Assembly: GCF_030826625.1 (NCBI RefSeq)
Contig: NZ_JAPJNQ010000014.1
Span: 1-35,523 of the forward strand
Direction: 5' to 3'
Source of the DNA: Corynebacterium sp.
GTDB taxonomy: Bacteria > Actinomycetota > Actinomycetes > Mycobacteriales > Mycobacteriaceae
DNA length: 35,523 nucleotides
Shown: piece after piece, positions 16,488 to 24,801 of the stretch
Layout of the letters: each line of letters begins with the position of its first letter
Position numbering within the stretch: the first letter of the stretch is position 1
The notes under the pieces: generated by a model
The model's database searches: none
Told to the model about the DNA's origin: nothing
What the model saw: only the letters and a program-made list of their open reading frames with translations
Translations under genes and position numbers: made by a program

Positions 16488-16554
16488 CAGGGCACTCAAG
16501 CTTAGGGAAATTCGCTGTTCATCGAGCATCTTTCACGCCGATAACATCACGTCT

Positions 16555-16578
16555 ACAGCACAGAACACAGCACAGAAC
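16555..16578. repeat. Tandem duplication of a 12-base unit
   Basis: ACAGCACAGAAC occurs twice head to tail in the noncoding stretch between the dnaK promoter and the small membrane gene. The rest of 16501-16683 shows no clear gene or signal. Confidence 0.7.
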
Positions 16579-16683
16579 AAGGACAACAGCGGGCTAGTGG
16601 GTATTGCTGACCCCCGAAAAATCAACCACGAGGTGAGCGTTGCGGCCCTAAGGCGTAGACCAATACGCTGAGGCAAAGTGGCA

Positions 16684-16953
16684 TCAAGATTTTTGTGCCA
16701 CAACATACCCCAGACTGCATGCAAACAGCCCGATAATGCCAAGTATTATTGCAAGAATTTCTTGTTCCCGGACAAGAAAAACCCCTGCGACAACGTAAGC
16801 GACGGTTGCTAGTAAAAATGAGGCCACACCGAGTTTTGATGGGCACCCTACTAAAGGGTGGTTAGGTTTTTGTTTCCCGGCGGCTCTAGCAGCAGTAGCA
16901 GACAATATCGCTGCAACCACCATGATCAGCAGGGGATACCACATATTACCCAC
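16684..16953 (-). CDS. Small membrane protein with three segments, unknown function
   Basis: An 89-residue protein not assigned to any family. Hydrophobic segments lie at about 5-24, 42-61 and 65-86, with a short basic loop KQKPNHP between the first two. It begins with GTG, preceded by TTGAGG at a usable distance; an internal ATG three codons on is an alternative. Base composition is AT-richer than putA and dnaK. It is flanked by the dnaK promoter region on one side and the putA promoter region on the other. It could be a minor inner-membrane protein; no role can be read. Confidence 0.55.
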   Translation of the reverse strand: MGNMWYPLLIMVVAAILSATAARAAGKQKPNHPLVGCPSKLGVASFLLATVAYVVAGVFLVREQEILAIILGIIGLFACSLGYVVAQKS

Positions 16954-17147
16954 AATTCCTCAACTTAATTACCGGAGCCTGTACCGCTCCTGCAAATTTT
17001 ACTCTCACAAACTGCGAGGTTAGTGCCCCATGACCGGACCGCCCGCACAACCAAACGAGTAGTGCATTCCTCTTCTGACAATTCACGACCTCCACGTGAA
17101 TCTTTTCTCATTTCCCGTGCCCGTCACATAGCGCACCGCCCAAAAGG

Positions 17148-17153
17148 TAGAGT
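17148..17153 (+). promoter_or_regulatory. -10 element of putA
   Basis: TAGAGT, preceded by GG. It would place the transcript start near 17160, leaving a leader of about 40 bases with the GAAGGA ribosome site. No convincing -35 was found. Confidence 0.4.
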
Positions 17154-17198
17154 AGCCAGCAGTGAAGACTCAATCTAGAACGAAGGATGTTGACTCCT

Positions 17199-20100
17199 AT
17201 GACAGCTAACAAGACTGCTTATACTCCCCCACAAGACAGCCAAGACGTCGAGGCTTGCGTTGACGCTGCAGTAGAGCGCGCGCATGAGTGGCTGAAGGTC
17301 ACCAAGGGCGAGTCCTCGCGTTCCACTGAGCAGCTCGCAGACATGGTGCGTGACCCGGATGGCGTCAGCTTCACCATGGACTTCGTCGACCGCGTCATGC
17401 GCCCAGAAGACAATAAGGTAGCCGCGCAAGCACTGGCTGAACTGGCGGAATCCCCAGAATTCCTGAGCAAGATTGACGCTCTCATGGTCGGCGCCGGCGG
17501 CTTTTTCGGCCCCATCCTGCCTAACCTGGTTATGCCGGTCGCTCGTCGCCGCATGCGCCAGATGGTCGGCCACCTGGTGTTGGATGCAGAGTCCGACGCC
17601 CTGAACAAGATGCTGGACGACGCAGCTGAGCGCGGCCAGGATTTGAACCTGAACCTGCTGGGCGAAGCCGTACTGGGTGAAGAAGAAGCCAAGTCCCGCT
17701 TTGACCGCACCATGGAATTGGTACGCAACCCACGCGTTACTTACGTTTCGGTCAAGGCTTCTTCGCTGTGTGCCCAGCTGAACCACTGGGATCACGATGG
17801 TTCCGTGGAGCGTTTGAAGGACCGTCTGCGTCCGATGTACCGTGAGGCCATTAGCCGCAAGCCGCAGGTCTTCATCAACCTGGACATGGAGGAATACCAC
17901 GACCTCCACCTGACCATCCGCTTGTTCAAGGAACTCCTCTCCGAAGACGAGTTCAAAAACCTGGAAGCTGGCATCGTCGTCCAGGCATATTTGCCGGATG
18001 CTTTCGAAGCTTTGCAGGAACTTGCAGAATTCGCAGTTGAGCGCGTGAAAAACGGTGGTGCTCCGATCAAGGTGCGCATCGTCAAGGGCGCCAACCTGTC
18101 GCTGGAGCGCGTTGAGTCCGAGGTACATGGTTGGCCACTGGCTCCTTACCTGTCCAAGGCAGAAGTCGATGCCAACTACATCCGTCTGCTGGACTACATT
18201 CTGCGTGACGAATATGCCGACGCCATCCGCATTGGTGTTGCTTCCCACAACCTGTTCACCATGGGCTTGGCCGTAGAACTGGCCGAGAAGCGTGGCGTAT
18301 CCCGCCAGATCGATGCCGAGATGCTGGCTGGTATGTCCCCGGCACAGGCCAAGGCTGTCCACGACGTCGTCGGTCGCCAGATCCTGTACACCCCAGTTGT
18401 CCACATGAAGGACTTCGACGTTGCCGTGTCCTACCTGGTGCGTCGTCTGGAAGAAAACGCCGAATCGCAGAACTTCCTCTACGCCCTGTTCGCACCGGAC
18501 GAAGCCAGCGACAAGGGCAAAACCCCAATGCAAGATCAGCAGGAACGCTTCCATGCCTCCGTGCGTGATCGTTGGAAGACCTTCGCTGGCCAGCGTCGTC
18601 AGCAGGACCGCAACAATGAAACCGGCCGCCAAACCCCGAACACTGGCCGTTTCATCAACGAGCCAGACACCGACCCATCGCTGCGCGCTAACCGCGAATG
18701 GGCTTTGGAGGCGTTGGCATCCGACCCAGGCGAGCACGGCGTCAAGTCCGTCACCGAAATCTCTGAGGTCGACGACGCTATTTCCACCGCCGTTGGGCTT
18801 GCCGACGACTGGGCAGCACTATCCGGCGCGCAGCGCTGCGAGGTCCTCAACACCATCGGCGACGAGCTCGCGAAATCCCGCGGCAAGCTGATCTCCGTAG
18901 CTGCCTGGGAAGCCGGCAAGGCAGTCGATCAGACTGACCCGGAGATCTCCGAGGCCATCGACTTCGCCACCTACTACGGACAGCAGGCCATCGCGCTGGA
19001 TCGCACCCAGTCGGTCTTCACGCCAAACAAACTGACCGTCGTCGTGCCGCCATGGAACTTCCCAATCGCCATCCCAGTCGGCGGTATCACCGCTGCTCTG
19101 GCGGCCGGTTCCGCTGTCATCATCAAGCCAGCACCACAGGTTGTGCACTGTGCCAAGGTTGCCGTCGACGCCATCCGCGCGGGCCTAGAAGCAGCAGGTC
19201 AAAACCCTGACCTCGTCCAGCTCGTCAACACCGACGAGGGCGAAGCTGGTAAGCACCTGATCTCCCACGAAAAGACCGACGCCGTCGTCCTGACCGGTGC
19301 CTCCGATACCGGTGCGCTGTTCCGTTCCTGGAAGCCGGACATGAACATCTACGCCGAGACTTCCGGCAAGAACGCGATGATCATCACCCCGGCCTGCGAC
19401 CCAGACCTGGCTGTACAGGACCTCTACAAGTCCGCCTTCGGCCACTCCGGCCAGAAGTGCTCTGCTTCCTCGCTGGCCATCCTGGTTGGTTCCCTGAAGG
19501 ATTCCGACCGCGTCAAGAACCAGCTGGTCGACGCCGTCAAGACCCTGAAGCCAGGCTTCGGTACCGACATCTCCGTCACCATGAACGGCCTGGTCGAAGA
19601 GCCAACCGAGAAACTCTACCGTGGCCTGACCTACTTGGAGCCGGGCGAGAAGTGGCTGCTGAAGCCAGAGAAGCTCAACGAAGAAGGCACCCTGTGGTCG
19701 CCTGGTATTCGCGACAACGTCCAGCCTGGTTCCTGGTACCACCAGAACGAGTGCTTCGGCCCAGTCTTGGGCATCATGTACGCCGAGACCCTGGAAGAAG
19801 CCATCGAGTGGCAGAACTCCACCGGCTACGGCCTGACCGGCGGCATCCACTCGCTGAACGACGACGAAGTCGAGTACTGGATGGACAACGTTGAGGTAGG
19901 TAACGCCTACGTCAACCGTGGTATCACCGGCGCTATCGTGCAGCGTCAGCCCTTCGGTGGTTGGAAGAACTCCGTGCTGGGACCTGGTGCGAAGGCTGGT
20001 GGACCAAACTACGTCCGTCAGTTCGGCACCTGGTCCGAGGGCGAGCTGGAGCACCACAAGGTGGAAATCTCCCCACGGATCACCCGTCTGCTCAAGGATC

Positions 20101-20654
20101 TCTCCGAGCGTCTCGATTCGCAGCTGTCTGATGAGGACATCAACTGGCTGTGGCGTGCCGCCGAGTTGGATGCCAAGAACTGGCACAACGAGTTCGGCCG
20201 CTCCAACGACTACACCGGTCTGGTATCGGAGGCCAATATCTTCCGCTACCGTCCATTCTGGGAGCGTCTGCGCGTGCGCGTCGGCAAGGGCTACAAGCCA
20301 CGCGAGGTTGCACGCCAGATCTTGGCCTCCAAGATCACCGGTGTGGAGCTGAACATGTCTGCTACTCGCGAGATCGCTGAAGAGCTGCAGGCCATGGGCT
20401 TTGATTGCCAGGTTGCCAACACCAACGAGTTCGCTGCTGAGCTCGGCGGTGTGCCATCGACCCGTGTTCGTGCGATCGGTGAGGTCGAGCCGGAAGCCTA
20501 CCGTGCTGCGGTGAAGTCCGAGTCGGTCATCATCGACTGGGAGGTGCTTGCCGACGGCCGTCGCGAGCTGCTGCCTTACCTGCTGGAGCAGGCTGTGTCT
20601 GTGACGATGCACCGCTTCGGGATCGTCCGCCCAACCGGCCACATCCAGCGTTAA
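17199..20654 (+). CDS. putA: PutA, proline dehydrogenase / P5C dehydrogenase
   Basis: Bifunctional enzyme that oxidises proline to glutamate in two steps, using FAD and then NAD, at the membrane face. The chain is 1151 residues from the ATG at 17199, preferred because GAAGGA lies 11 bases upstream; the ATG at 17187 is in frame but overlaps that site. The proline-dehydrogenase barrel covers about 60-460, with KASSLCAQL and IKVRIVKGANL. The aldehyde-dehydrogenase domain spans about 510-1000, with PPWNFPIAIP, general base E720 in AETSGK and nucleophile C754 in GQKCSAS. A C-terminal extension follows. No ribbon-helix-helix domain is present, so this PutA does not regulate its own gene. A terminator follows directly. 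Confidence 0.97.
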   Translation: MTANKTAYTPPQDSQDVEACVDAAVERAHEWLKVTKGESSRSTEQLADMVRDPDGVSFTMDFVDRVMRPEDNKVAAQALAELAESPEFLSKIDALMVGAGGFFGPILPNLVMPVARRRMRQMVGHLVLDAESDALNKMLDDAAERGQDLNLNLLGEAVLGEEEAKSRFDRTMELVRNPRVTYVSVKASSLCAQLNHWDHDGSVERLKDRLRPMYREAISRKPQVFINLDMEEYHDLHLTIRLFKELLSEDEFKNLEAGIVVQAYLPDAFEALQELAEFAVERVKNGGAPIKVRIVKGANLSLERVESEVHGWPLAPYLSKAEVDANYIRLLDYILRDEYADAIRIGVASHNLFTMGLAVELAEKRGVSRQIDAEMLAGMSPAQAKAVHDVVGRQILYTPVVHMKDFDVAVSYLVRRLEENAESQNFLYALFAPDEASDKGKTPMQDQQERFHASVRDRWKTFAGQRRQQDRNNETGRQTPNTGRFINEPDTDPSLRANREWALEALASDPGEHGVKSVTEISEVDDAISTAVGLADDWAALSGAQRCEVLNTIGDELAKSRGKLISVAAWEAGKAVDQTDPEISEAIDFATYYGQQAIALDRTQSVFTPNKLTVVVPPWNFPIAIPVGGITAALAAGSAVIIKPAPQVVHCAKVAVDAIRAGLEAAGQNPDLVQLVNTDEGEAGKHLISHEKTDAVVLTGASDTGALFRSWKPDMNIYAETSGKNAMIITPACDPDLAVQDLYKSAFGHSGQKCSASSLAILVGSLKDSDRVKNQLVDAVKTLKPGFGTDISVTMNGLVEEPTEKLYRGLTYLEPGEKWLLKPEKLNEEGTLWSPGIRDNVQPGSWYHQNECFGPVLGIMYAETLEEAIEWQNSTGYGLTGGIHSLNDDEVEYWMDNVEVGNAYVNRGITGAIVQRQPFGGWKNSVLGPGAKAGGPNYVRQFGTWSEGELEHHKVEISPRITRLLKDLSERLDSQLSDEDINWLWRAAELDAKNWHNEFGRSNDYTGLVSEANIFRYRPFWERLRVRVGKGYKPREVARQILASKITGVELNMSATREIAEELQAMGFDCQVANTNEFAAELGGVPSTRVRAIGEVEPEAYRAAVKSESVIIDWEVLADGRRELLPYLLEQAVSVTMHRFGIVRPTGHIQR

Positions 20655-20688
20655 GTTCACGCACTAAATTAGCTGCGTAGACTTCGCA

Positions 20689-20716
20689 ACGCCCCGGTAT
20701 TCACCGGGGCGTTTTT
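20689..20716 (+). terminator. putA terminator
   Basis: A 10-bp GC-rich stem ACGCCCCGGT / ACCGGGGCGT with loop ATTC, followed by five Ts. It lies 35 bases after the putA stop. Confidence 0.95.
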
Positions 20717-20771
20717 GTGTGCGTTTTTCGCACTCTTTTGCACGTAGGCAAGCCTGTTTGCCCTGGTAAGT

Positions 20772-20777
20772 TATAGT
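20772..20777 (+). promoter_or_regulatory. -10 element, leaderless AI-2E permease gene
   Basis: TATAGT ends 7 bases before the GTG start at 20785, and no ribosome site is present, so the mRNA is probably leaderless. Confidence 0.5.
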
Positions 20778-20784
20778 CGACTGT

Positions 20785-22239
20785 GTGACTAACCACGATG
20801 ACGACGCTACCCGCGGTGCCCAAGCCGGCAAGGCCAACAAGGCCGGCAAAACTAACCAAGCCGAACAGCCTGACCAGCCCGACCAGGCACAGCGGAACGA
20901 GATGCAGCGGGACGAGATGCAATCCCAGCCTGCCAGCCCTGCAAACCAGATCACGGCGAACGACGGCAACGCCCCGCAACCGGGGCTCAGCAATATCACG
21001 CCGGACCGGAAAACCCCGGTGGTCGTGGAAGACGTCGATCGTTCTGTCATCTGGGCGCGCGATGGCAAGACGATGGCAGCCTGGGCTTGGCGTTTTATCA
21101 TCTCGGTGGCCGCACTGGCCCTGACCCTGGTCATCGTGTATTTCGCATGGCGCGCAATCCTGCCGGTGATTTTGGCGATACTGGTGACGACCTTGCTGGC
21201 ACCGGTCTCGAAATTACTGCGGGCTTTGAAATTCCCGCCTGCGCTGGCCTCATTCGTCTCGTTGTTGGGTGGCTTAGGTTTAATCGTCGGTATTTTTGCT
21301 GCGATGGGCCCCACGATTCGTTCTCAGGGCTCCGAATTAGTCAATCAGGCTGATCGCGCCGTGCGAGAGCTGATGGAAATGACGGACCGGTTGCCATTTG
21401 AACTGGATGCCGACAAGATCTCGGAATTTTCCGATAGCATCGTCAAATTCCTGCGCAACCAGTCCGGCACGATCGCCTCAGGTTTGATTTCTGGTGTTTC
21501 AGTCGCCAGCACGCTGGTGATCACCGTCGTAATCATGTTCGTGCTGACCTTTTTCTTCCTCAAAGACGGCACGAAATTTTTGCCGTGGTTGCGCCAATAC
21601 ACCGGCCACGACATCGGCTGGCACGCCACGGAGCTGCTGACCCGCATCTGGAACACCCTGGCTGGATTCCTACGCACCCAGGCGGTGGTTTCGCTTGTCG
21701 ACGCCATCTTCATCGGCTTAGGGCTGTGGATTTTGAATGTCCCGCTCGCATTTGTTCTGGCAACTATCACATTCTTCGCCGGCTTCATCCCCATCGTCGG
21801 TGCGATTACTGCAGGAACCCTTGCTGTGGTGATCGCGCTGCTATCCAACGGTCTCACCAATGCTTTGTTGGTGTTTGGTCTGATCATTTTGGTGCAGCAG
21901 CTGGAAAGCAACGTGCTGCAGCCAGTGTTGCAGTCTCGCTCGATGGGTCTGCACGCTGCGGTGGTCTTGTTGTCCATCACACTGGGTTCCGCTCTGGCCG
22001 GCATCATCGGTACCTTCTTGGCAGTCCCGATCGCTGCTACCGTCGCGGTGGTGCTGCGCTATCATTCGGAGATGGTCGGGCTGCGGGCCGGTGATCTGAC
22101 CATCGATGACATCGAGATCGCTTCCAGTGAAGATGACGAAGATGCGAAGTCGTCGTCATCTGCTTTTGAGAAGGTCAAGCAAGCTCTAACGGAGATGGCC
22201 GCCCGTGGGCGCAAGACTGGCCAAGTAACCAACAACTAA
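20785..22239 (+). CDS. AI-2E family (UPF0118) membrane transporter
   Basis: A 484-residue permease. The first 90 residues are hydrophilic and rich in Asn, Gln and Lys, with a small duplicated QRNEMQRDEMQ element (15-bp DNA repeat at 20892-20921). Then come paired hydrophobic segments (about 103-150 and 155-178), a soluble helical region (about 180-240), and four or five more segments (about 245-425). The motif PIVGAITAGTLAVVIAL is typical of the AI-2E exporter-like family. Members range from quorum-signal export to sodium/proton exchange, so the substrate is unknown. The start is GTG and appears leaderless. The stop codon lies in a tandem repeat whose every unit holds a stop. Confidence 0.85.
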   Translation: MTNHDDDATRGAQAGKANKAGKTNQAEQPDQPDQAQRNEMQRDEMQSQPASPANQITANDGNAPQPGLSNITPDRKTPVVVEDVDRSVIWARDGKTMAAWAWRFIISVAALALTLVIVYFAWRAILPVILAILVTTLLAPVSKLLRALKFPPALASFVSLLGGLGLIVGIFAAMGPTIRSQGSELVNQADRAVRELMEMTDRLPFELDADKISEFSDSIVKFLRNQSGTIASGLISGVSVASTLVITVVIMFVLTFFFLKDGTKFLPWLRQYTGHDIGWHATELLTRIWNTLAGFLRTQAVVSLVDAIFIGLGLWILNVPLAFVLATITFFAGFIPIVGAITAGTLAVVIALLSNGLTNALLVFGLIILVQQLESNVLQPVLQSRSMGLHAAVVLLSITLGSALAGIIGTFLAVPIAATVAVVLRYHSEMVGLRAGDLTIDDIEIASSEDDEDAKSSSSAFEKVKQALTEMAARGRKTGQVTNN

Positions 22240-22282
22240 CCACTAACAACTAGCCACTAACAACTAACCACTAACAACTAAG
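22232..22282 (+). repeat. 14-bp tandem repeat at the end of the AI-2E gene
   Basis: ACAACTARCCACTA occurs three times in full (22232-22245, 22246-22259, 22260-22273), plus a partial fourth copy. The gene's TAA stop is inside the first copy. The repeat fills most of the gap to the nucleoside hydrolase gene and is a likely site of copy-number variation. Confidence 0.9.
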
Positions 22283-22300
22283 CGGTTAAGCTCTATAGCC

Positions 22301-23323
22301 ATGACACCGCGTGCATCTGCTTCGAACGTGCCGACGATCATTCTTGATTGCGATCCCGGCATCGATGATGCCTTCGCGCTGTTGTACCTTTCAGCGCTGC
22401 ATCATGCTGGCGAGATCAACCTGGTGGCAGTGACCACCACAGCGGGCAACACCACGGTAGAAAACACCGCCCGCAATGCCGCTTGGGTTCTCGCCCAATG
22501 CGCGCCGCAGAACGCTGCGCACAACTACAACGCTGCGCACAACTACAACTCCGCGCCCGCAATCCCCGTCGCCATGGGGCACCCGCGCCCGCTGCAGGTA
22601 CCGCTAGAAACCACTCCGGAAACCCACGGTCCGACTGGTTTGGGATACGCCACCAGCACTTGGCCGAACGCCGCCTCATCGGCGACCAACTGGCAAAAGA
22701 CCTGGGCCGATGCCCTGCACTCCCATGACGACGTGCATCTCATCATCACCGGGCCAGCCACGAACGCCGCAGTGTTTGCCGAAGGAAACCCAGAATTATT
22801 CGCACAATTCGGCGCAATCACGGTGATGGGGGGTTCGGTCAATTACCCCGGCAATACAACACCGACCGCCGAGTGGAATTTTTGGGTTGACCCGCACGCC
22901 GCGCAGTACTTATTCGAAGCGACCGCCGTGCCGATCACGCTGTGTTCGCTAGAAGTCACCGAACAGATGCTGCTGACCCCGGCCCGGTTGCGCAAGCTGC
23001 AAGATGCAATCCCGGATACCAAACAAACGAAATGGTTAGAAGAGATCAGCCGGTTTTATTTCGAATTTCACGATAGCGTCGACGAGGGCTATCAGGCGCA
23101 GATTCACGATTTGTTGACCGTCATGGTGGCGGTGGGCACCGTCGATGTGATCTCTCAGCCGACCTACGTGACGGTGGTGGCAAATTCTGCATTGTTACGC
23201 GGAACCAGCATCGCTGATCTGAAAAATCATTGGAAGAAACCGCCCAACGCGCGGCTGGTTCAGCACGCCGATATTCCCGGCGCTTTTGCGGAGCTCTATC
23301 GCGCAGCACGGTATTTAGGGTAG
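22301..23323 (+). CDS. Inosine-uridine-type nucleoside hydrolase
   Basis: Cleaves the N-glycosidic bond of ribonucleosides to base and ribose for salvage, in the cytoplasm with calcium. The chain is 340 residues. The metal-binding signature DCDPGIDDA sits at 16-24, with asparagine-containing TTAGNTT (46-52). The fold motifs VMGGSV and WNFWVDPHAA follow, and near the end QIHDLLTVM provides a metal-ligand aspartate. An in-frame 18-bp duplication adds a second NAAHNY unit at about residues 71-82. The family is clear but base preference is not. A nearby ECF transporter may supply its substrate. Confidence 0.92.
   Translation: MTPRASASNVPTIILDCDPGIDDAFALLYLSALHHAGEINLVAVTTTAGNTTVENTARNAAWVLAQCAPQNAAHNYNAAHNYNSAPAIPVAMGHPRPLQVPLETTPETHGPTGLGYATSTWPNAASSATNWQKTWADALHSHDDVHLIITGPATNAAVFAEGNPELFAQFGAITVMGGSVNYPGNTTPTAEWNFWVDPHAAQYLFEATAVPITLCSLEVTEQMLLTPARLRKLQDAIPDTKQTKWLEEISRFYFEFHDSVDEGYQAQIHDLLTVMVAVGTVDVISQPTYVTVVANSALLRGTSIADLKNHWKKPPNARLVQHADIPGAFAELYRAARYLG
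22511..22546 (+). repeat. 18-bp in-frame duplication in the nucleoside hydrolase
   Basis: AACGCTGCGCACAACTAC occurs twice, exactly and head to tail. It encodes NAAHNY twice in a surface-type loop. Confidence 0.95.
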
Positions 23324-23326
23324 TCT
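23321..23326 (+). promoter_or_regulatory. Possible -10 for a leaderless TM2 gene
   Basis: TAGTCT, overlapping the nucleoside hydrolase stop codon, ends 7 bases before the ATG at 23334. No ribosome site is visible. This is a weak match. Confidence 0.3.
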
Positions 23327-23333
23327 TAGCGCC

Positions 23334-23834
23334 ATGAACCAGCACAATAACGATTACAACAAGTACGAACATTACGACGAGGATGGCCTGCCAAAGCAGG
23401 GATTTTCAGGCCAATTTCAAAAATCCGGCTATTCTTTCGATACCACCGGTAACAATTTTAGCCAGCAGAATTCTCCCTACTCAGCACAGCAGAATTACCC
23501 GCAGCAGCAAAACTACGGCTACCAAGGAATGCAGCAGAATATCCAATATGGCGATCCACAGTTGCCGCCGGGCTATAAGCAAAAATCTATGGTGGCGGCT
23601 GCCCTTTTTGCGTTTTTCTTGGGCAGCCTCGGCGCACACAATTTCTATCTGGGCAATACCAAGAAAGCCACCGCGCAGCTTTTAATGTGCATCTTCGGCT
23701 ACATCACGGCAATCATTTTGGTTGGTTTCTTGATTCTGGGTGCGCTGTATATCTGGGTCATCGTCGAATTCGTGCTTATTCTGGCCCGTAGCGGTGATTA
23801 CGCCAGCGATAACAATGGCGTACCGCTGAACTAG
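23334..23834 (+). CDS. TM2-domain membrane protein
   Basis: A 166-residue protein. The first 80 residues are very rich in Asn, Gln, Tyr and Ser (YPQQQNYGYQ) and should be disordered. A TM2 domain follows: a first segment (about 85-100, VAAALFAFFLGSLGAHNFYLG) and a second (about 115-150), joined by a short loop with NTKKATAQLL. TM2 proteins are small membrane proteins of unknown role, common near other envelope genes. The start ATG follows the nucleoside hydrolase stop by 10 bases. It is likely read from its own leaderless start or by read-through. Confidence 0.85.
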   Translation: MNQHNNDYNKYEHYDEDGLPKQGFSGQFQKSGYSFDTTGNNFSQQNSPYSAQQNYPQQQNYGYQGMQQNIQYGDPQLPPGYKQKSMVAAALFAFFLGSLGAHNFYLGNTKKATAQLLMCIFGYITAIILVGFLILGALYIWVIVEFVLILARSGDYASDNNGVPLN

Positions 23835-23876
23835 CTACACACCGTCGTCAGTTAGACTGTTGCAGCAACCGGCCGC

Positions 23877-23888
23877 TCGTCGGCAAGC
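23877..23888 (-). repeat. Intergenic copy of the iterated 12-mer GCTTGCCGACGA
   Basis: One of six exact copies in the window. The others are at 8309-8320 (minus), 14312-14323 (minus), 18797-18808 (plus), 25541-25552 (plus) and 26388-26399 (minus). This copy lies outside any gene, so codon usage cannot explain it. Confidence 0.85.
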
Positions 23889-23933
23889 ATTTTCCGCCTA
23901 ACCCGAGGTGACATAGGGCAAAGGGCGGAAAAT
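23889..23933. promoter_or_regulatory. Inverted repeat in the ECF transporter leader
   Basis: ATTTTCCGCC (23889-23898) and GGCGGAAAAT (23924-23933) form a 10-bp stem across 25 bases that contain an inner CCC/GGG pair. It lies 58 bases before the S-component gene. It could be a terminator of the TM2 gene (weak T tract), an operator, or part of a ligand-sensing RNA; it matches no riboswitch I recognise. Confidence 0.6.
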
Positions 23934-23991
23934 ATTTAACTCTGTACCTGGTTTCCGCACCTTTACACGTCGTTTTCTAAGGAACTACCCC

Positions 23992-24795
23992 ATGTCACCT
24001 GCGAAATCTTCTTCCACCCCGGCTCAGCCGGCTCAACCTACGCAAACCGCGCTTGCACTGCGCTGGCTGGGCGTGGCCGCTATTGCCGCAACCTGGCTGG
24101 TCCTGGTCTTTGCCCGCCCGACGGAATGGGAATCCGCCGGCTCCACCCCCGCTATGTTCACGATGGCGGGTTATCTGCTTGGCACCGTCTTGCTGCTGAT
24201 TTCCACGGTGCCGTATATCCCGGCGCGCACCTTGGCGATCATCCCGGTCGCTTTGGTGCTCAACATCGTGGTCGGCCAGGTCATCGGCGCTTCCGGCATC
24301 CCGCTGTACTTGGATGCTGTCGGTACGGGGCTCATCGCCGCACTGGCTGGCCCCTATGCGGGCTTGGCGACGGGCGCGCTCACCAACGTCGTCTGGGGTT
24401 TGATCGCCCCAGCGGCTCTGCCTTTCGCTGCAGGTTCGGCGGCCGTGGGCTGGCTCAGCGGTGTGGCGATCCACAAATTTGGTGTATTCCAGAAGTTGTG
24501 GCGCCTGATCGTCTCCGGTGCGCTCATCGGTATCATCTCAGGCGCGCTCGCTGCACCCGTCGCTGCGTTCGTTTACGGCGGCACCGCTGGTGTGGGTACT
24601 GGTGCGGTGGTCTCGCTATTCCGTGAAATGGGCCAATCGCTGCTGGCATCGGTCACGCTGCAGTCGTTCATCTCCGATCCCCTGGATAAGATCCTGGTCA
24701 TGCTTATCGTCTGGGCTGCGTGGAAAGCGTTGCCGAAGCGCACGCTGCGCCAGTTGTTGCCTCCGCAGCACCGCGCCGAAGCCGAACACAGCTAA
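23992..24795 (+). CDS. ECF transporter substrate-binding S component
   Basis: A 267-residue membrane protein with about six segments. It has a GC-rich hydrophobic core, the sequence AGPYAGLATGALTN typical of S components, and charged loops facing the energy module. It binds the vitamin or nucleobase-type substrate outside. It is followed directly by T and A components, so this is a dedicated (group I) ECF system. TAAGGA 8 bases before the ATG serves as ribosome site. The substrate is not readable. The nucleoside hydrolase two genes upstream hints at nucleosides or bases, but TM2 lies between and the link is weak. Confidence 0.78.
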   Translation: MSPAKSSSTPAQPAQPTQTALALRWLGVAAIAATWLVLVFARPTEWESAGSTPAMFTMAGYLLGTVLLLISTVPYIPARTLAIIPVALVLNIVVGQVIGASGIPLYLDAVGTGLIAALAGPYAGLATGALTNVVWGLIAPAALPFAAGSAAVGWLSGVAIHKFGVFQKLWRLIVSGALIGIISGALAAPVAAFVYGGTAGVGTGAVVSLFREMGQSLLASVTLQSFISDPLDKILVMLIVWAAWKALPKRTLRQLLPPQHRAEAEHS

Positions 24796-24801
24796 TATCC
24801 A

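Noticed and set aside
16480..16500. Third HAIR before dnaK
   Set aside because: Only the right arm ACTCAAG matches; the left arm shares two of seven bases, so it is noted as a half-site only.
17175..18737. 520-codon open frame antisense to putA
   Set aside because: A shadow frame of a strongly codon-biased gene; its composition has no membrane or enzyme motifs.
19185..20660. 491-codon open frame antisense to the 3' half of putA
   Set aside because: Same reason: produced by codon bias of putA on the other strand.
22232..22282. CRISPR-like array
   Set aside because: The units are 14 bp and adjoin directly with no spacers; it is a simple tandem repeat.
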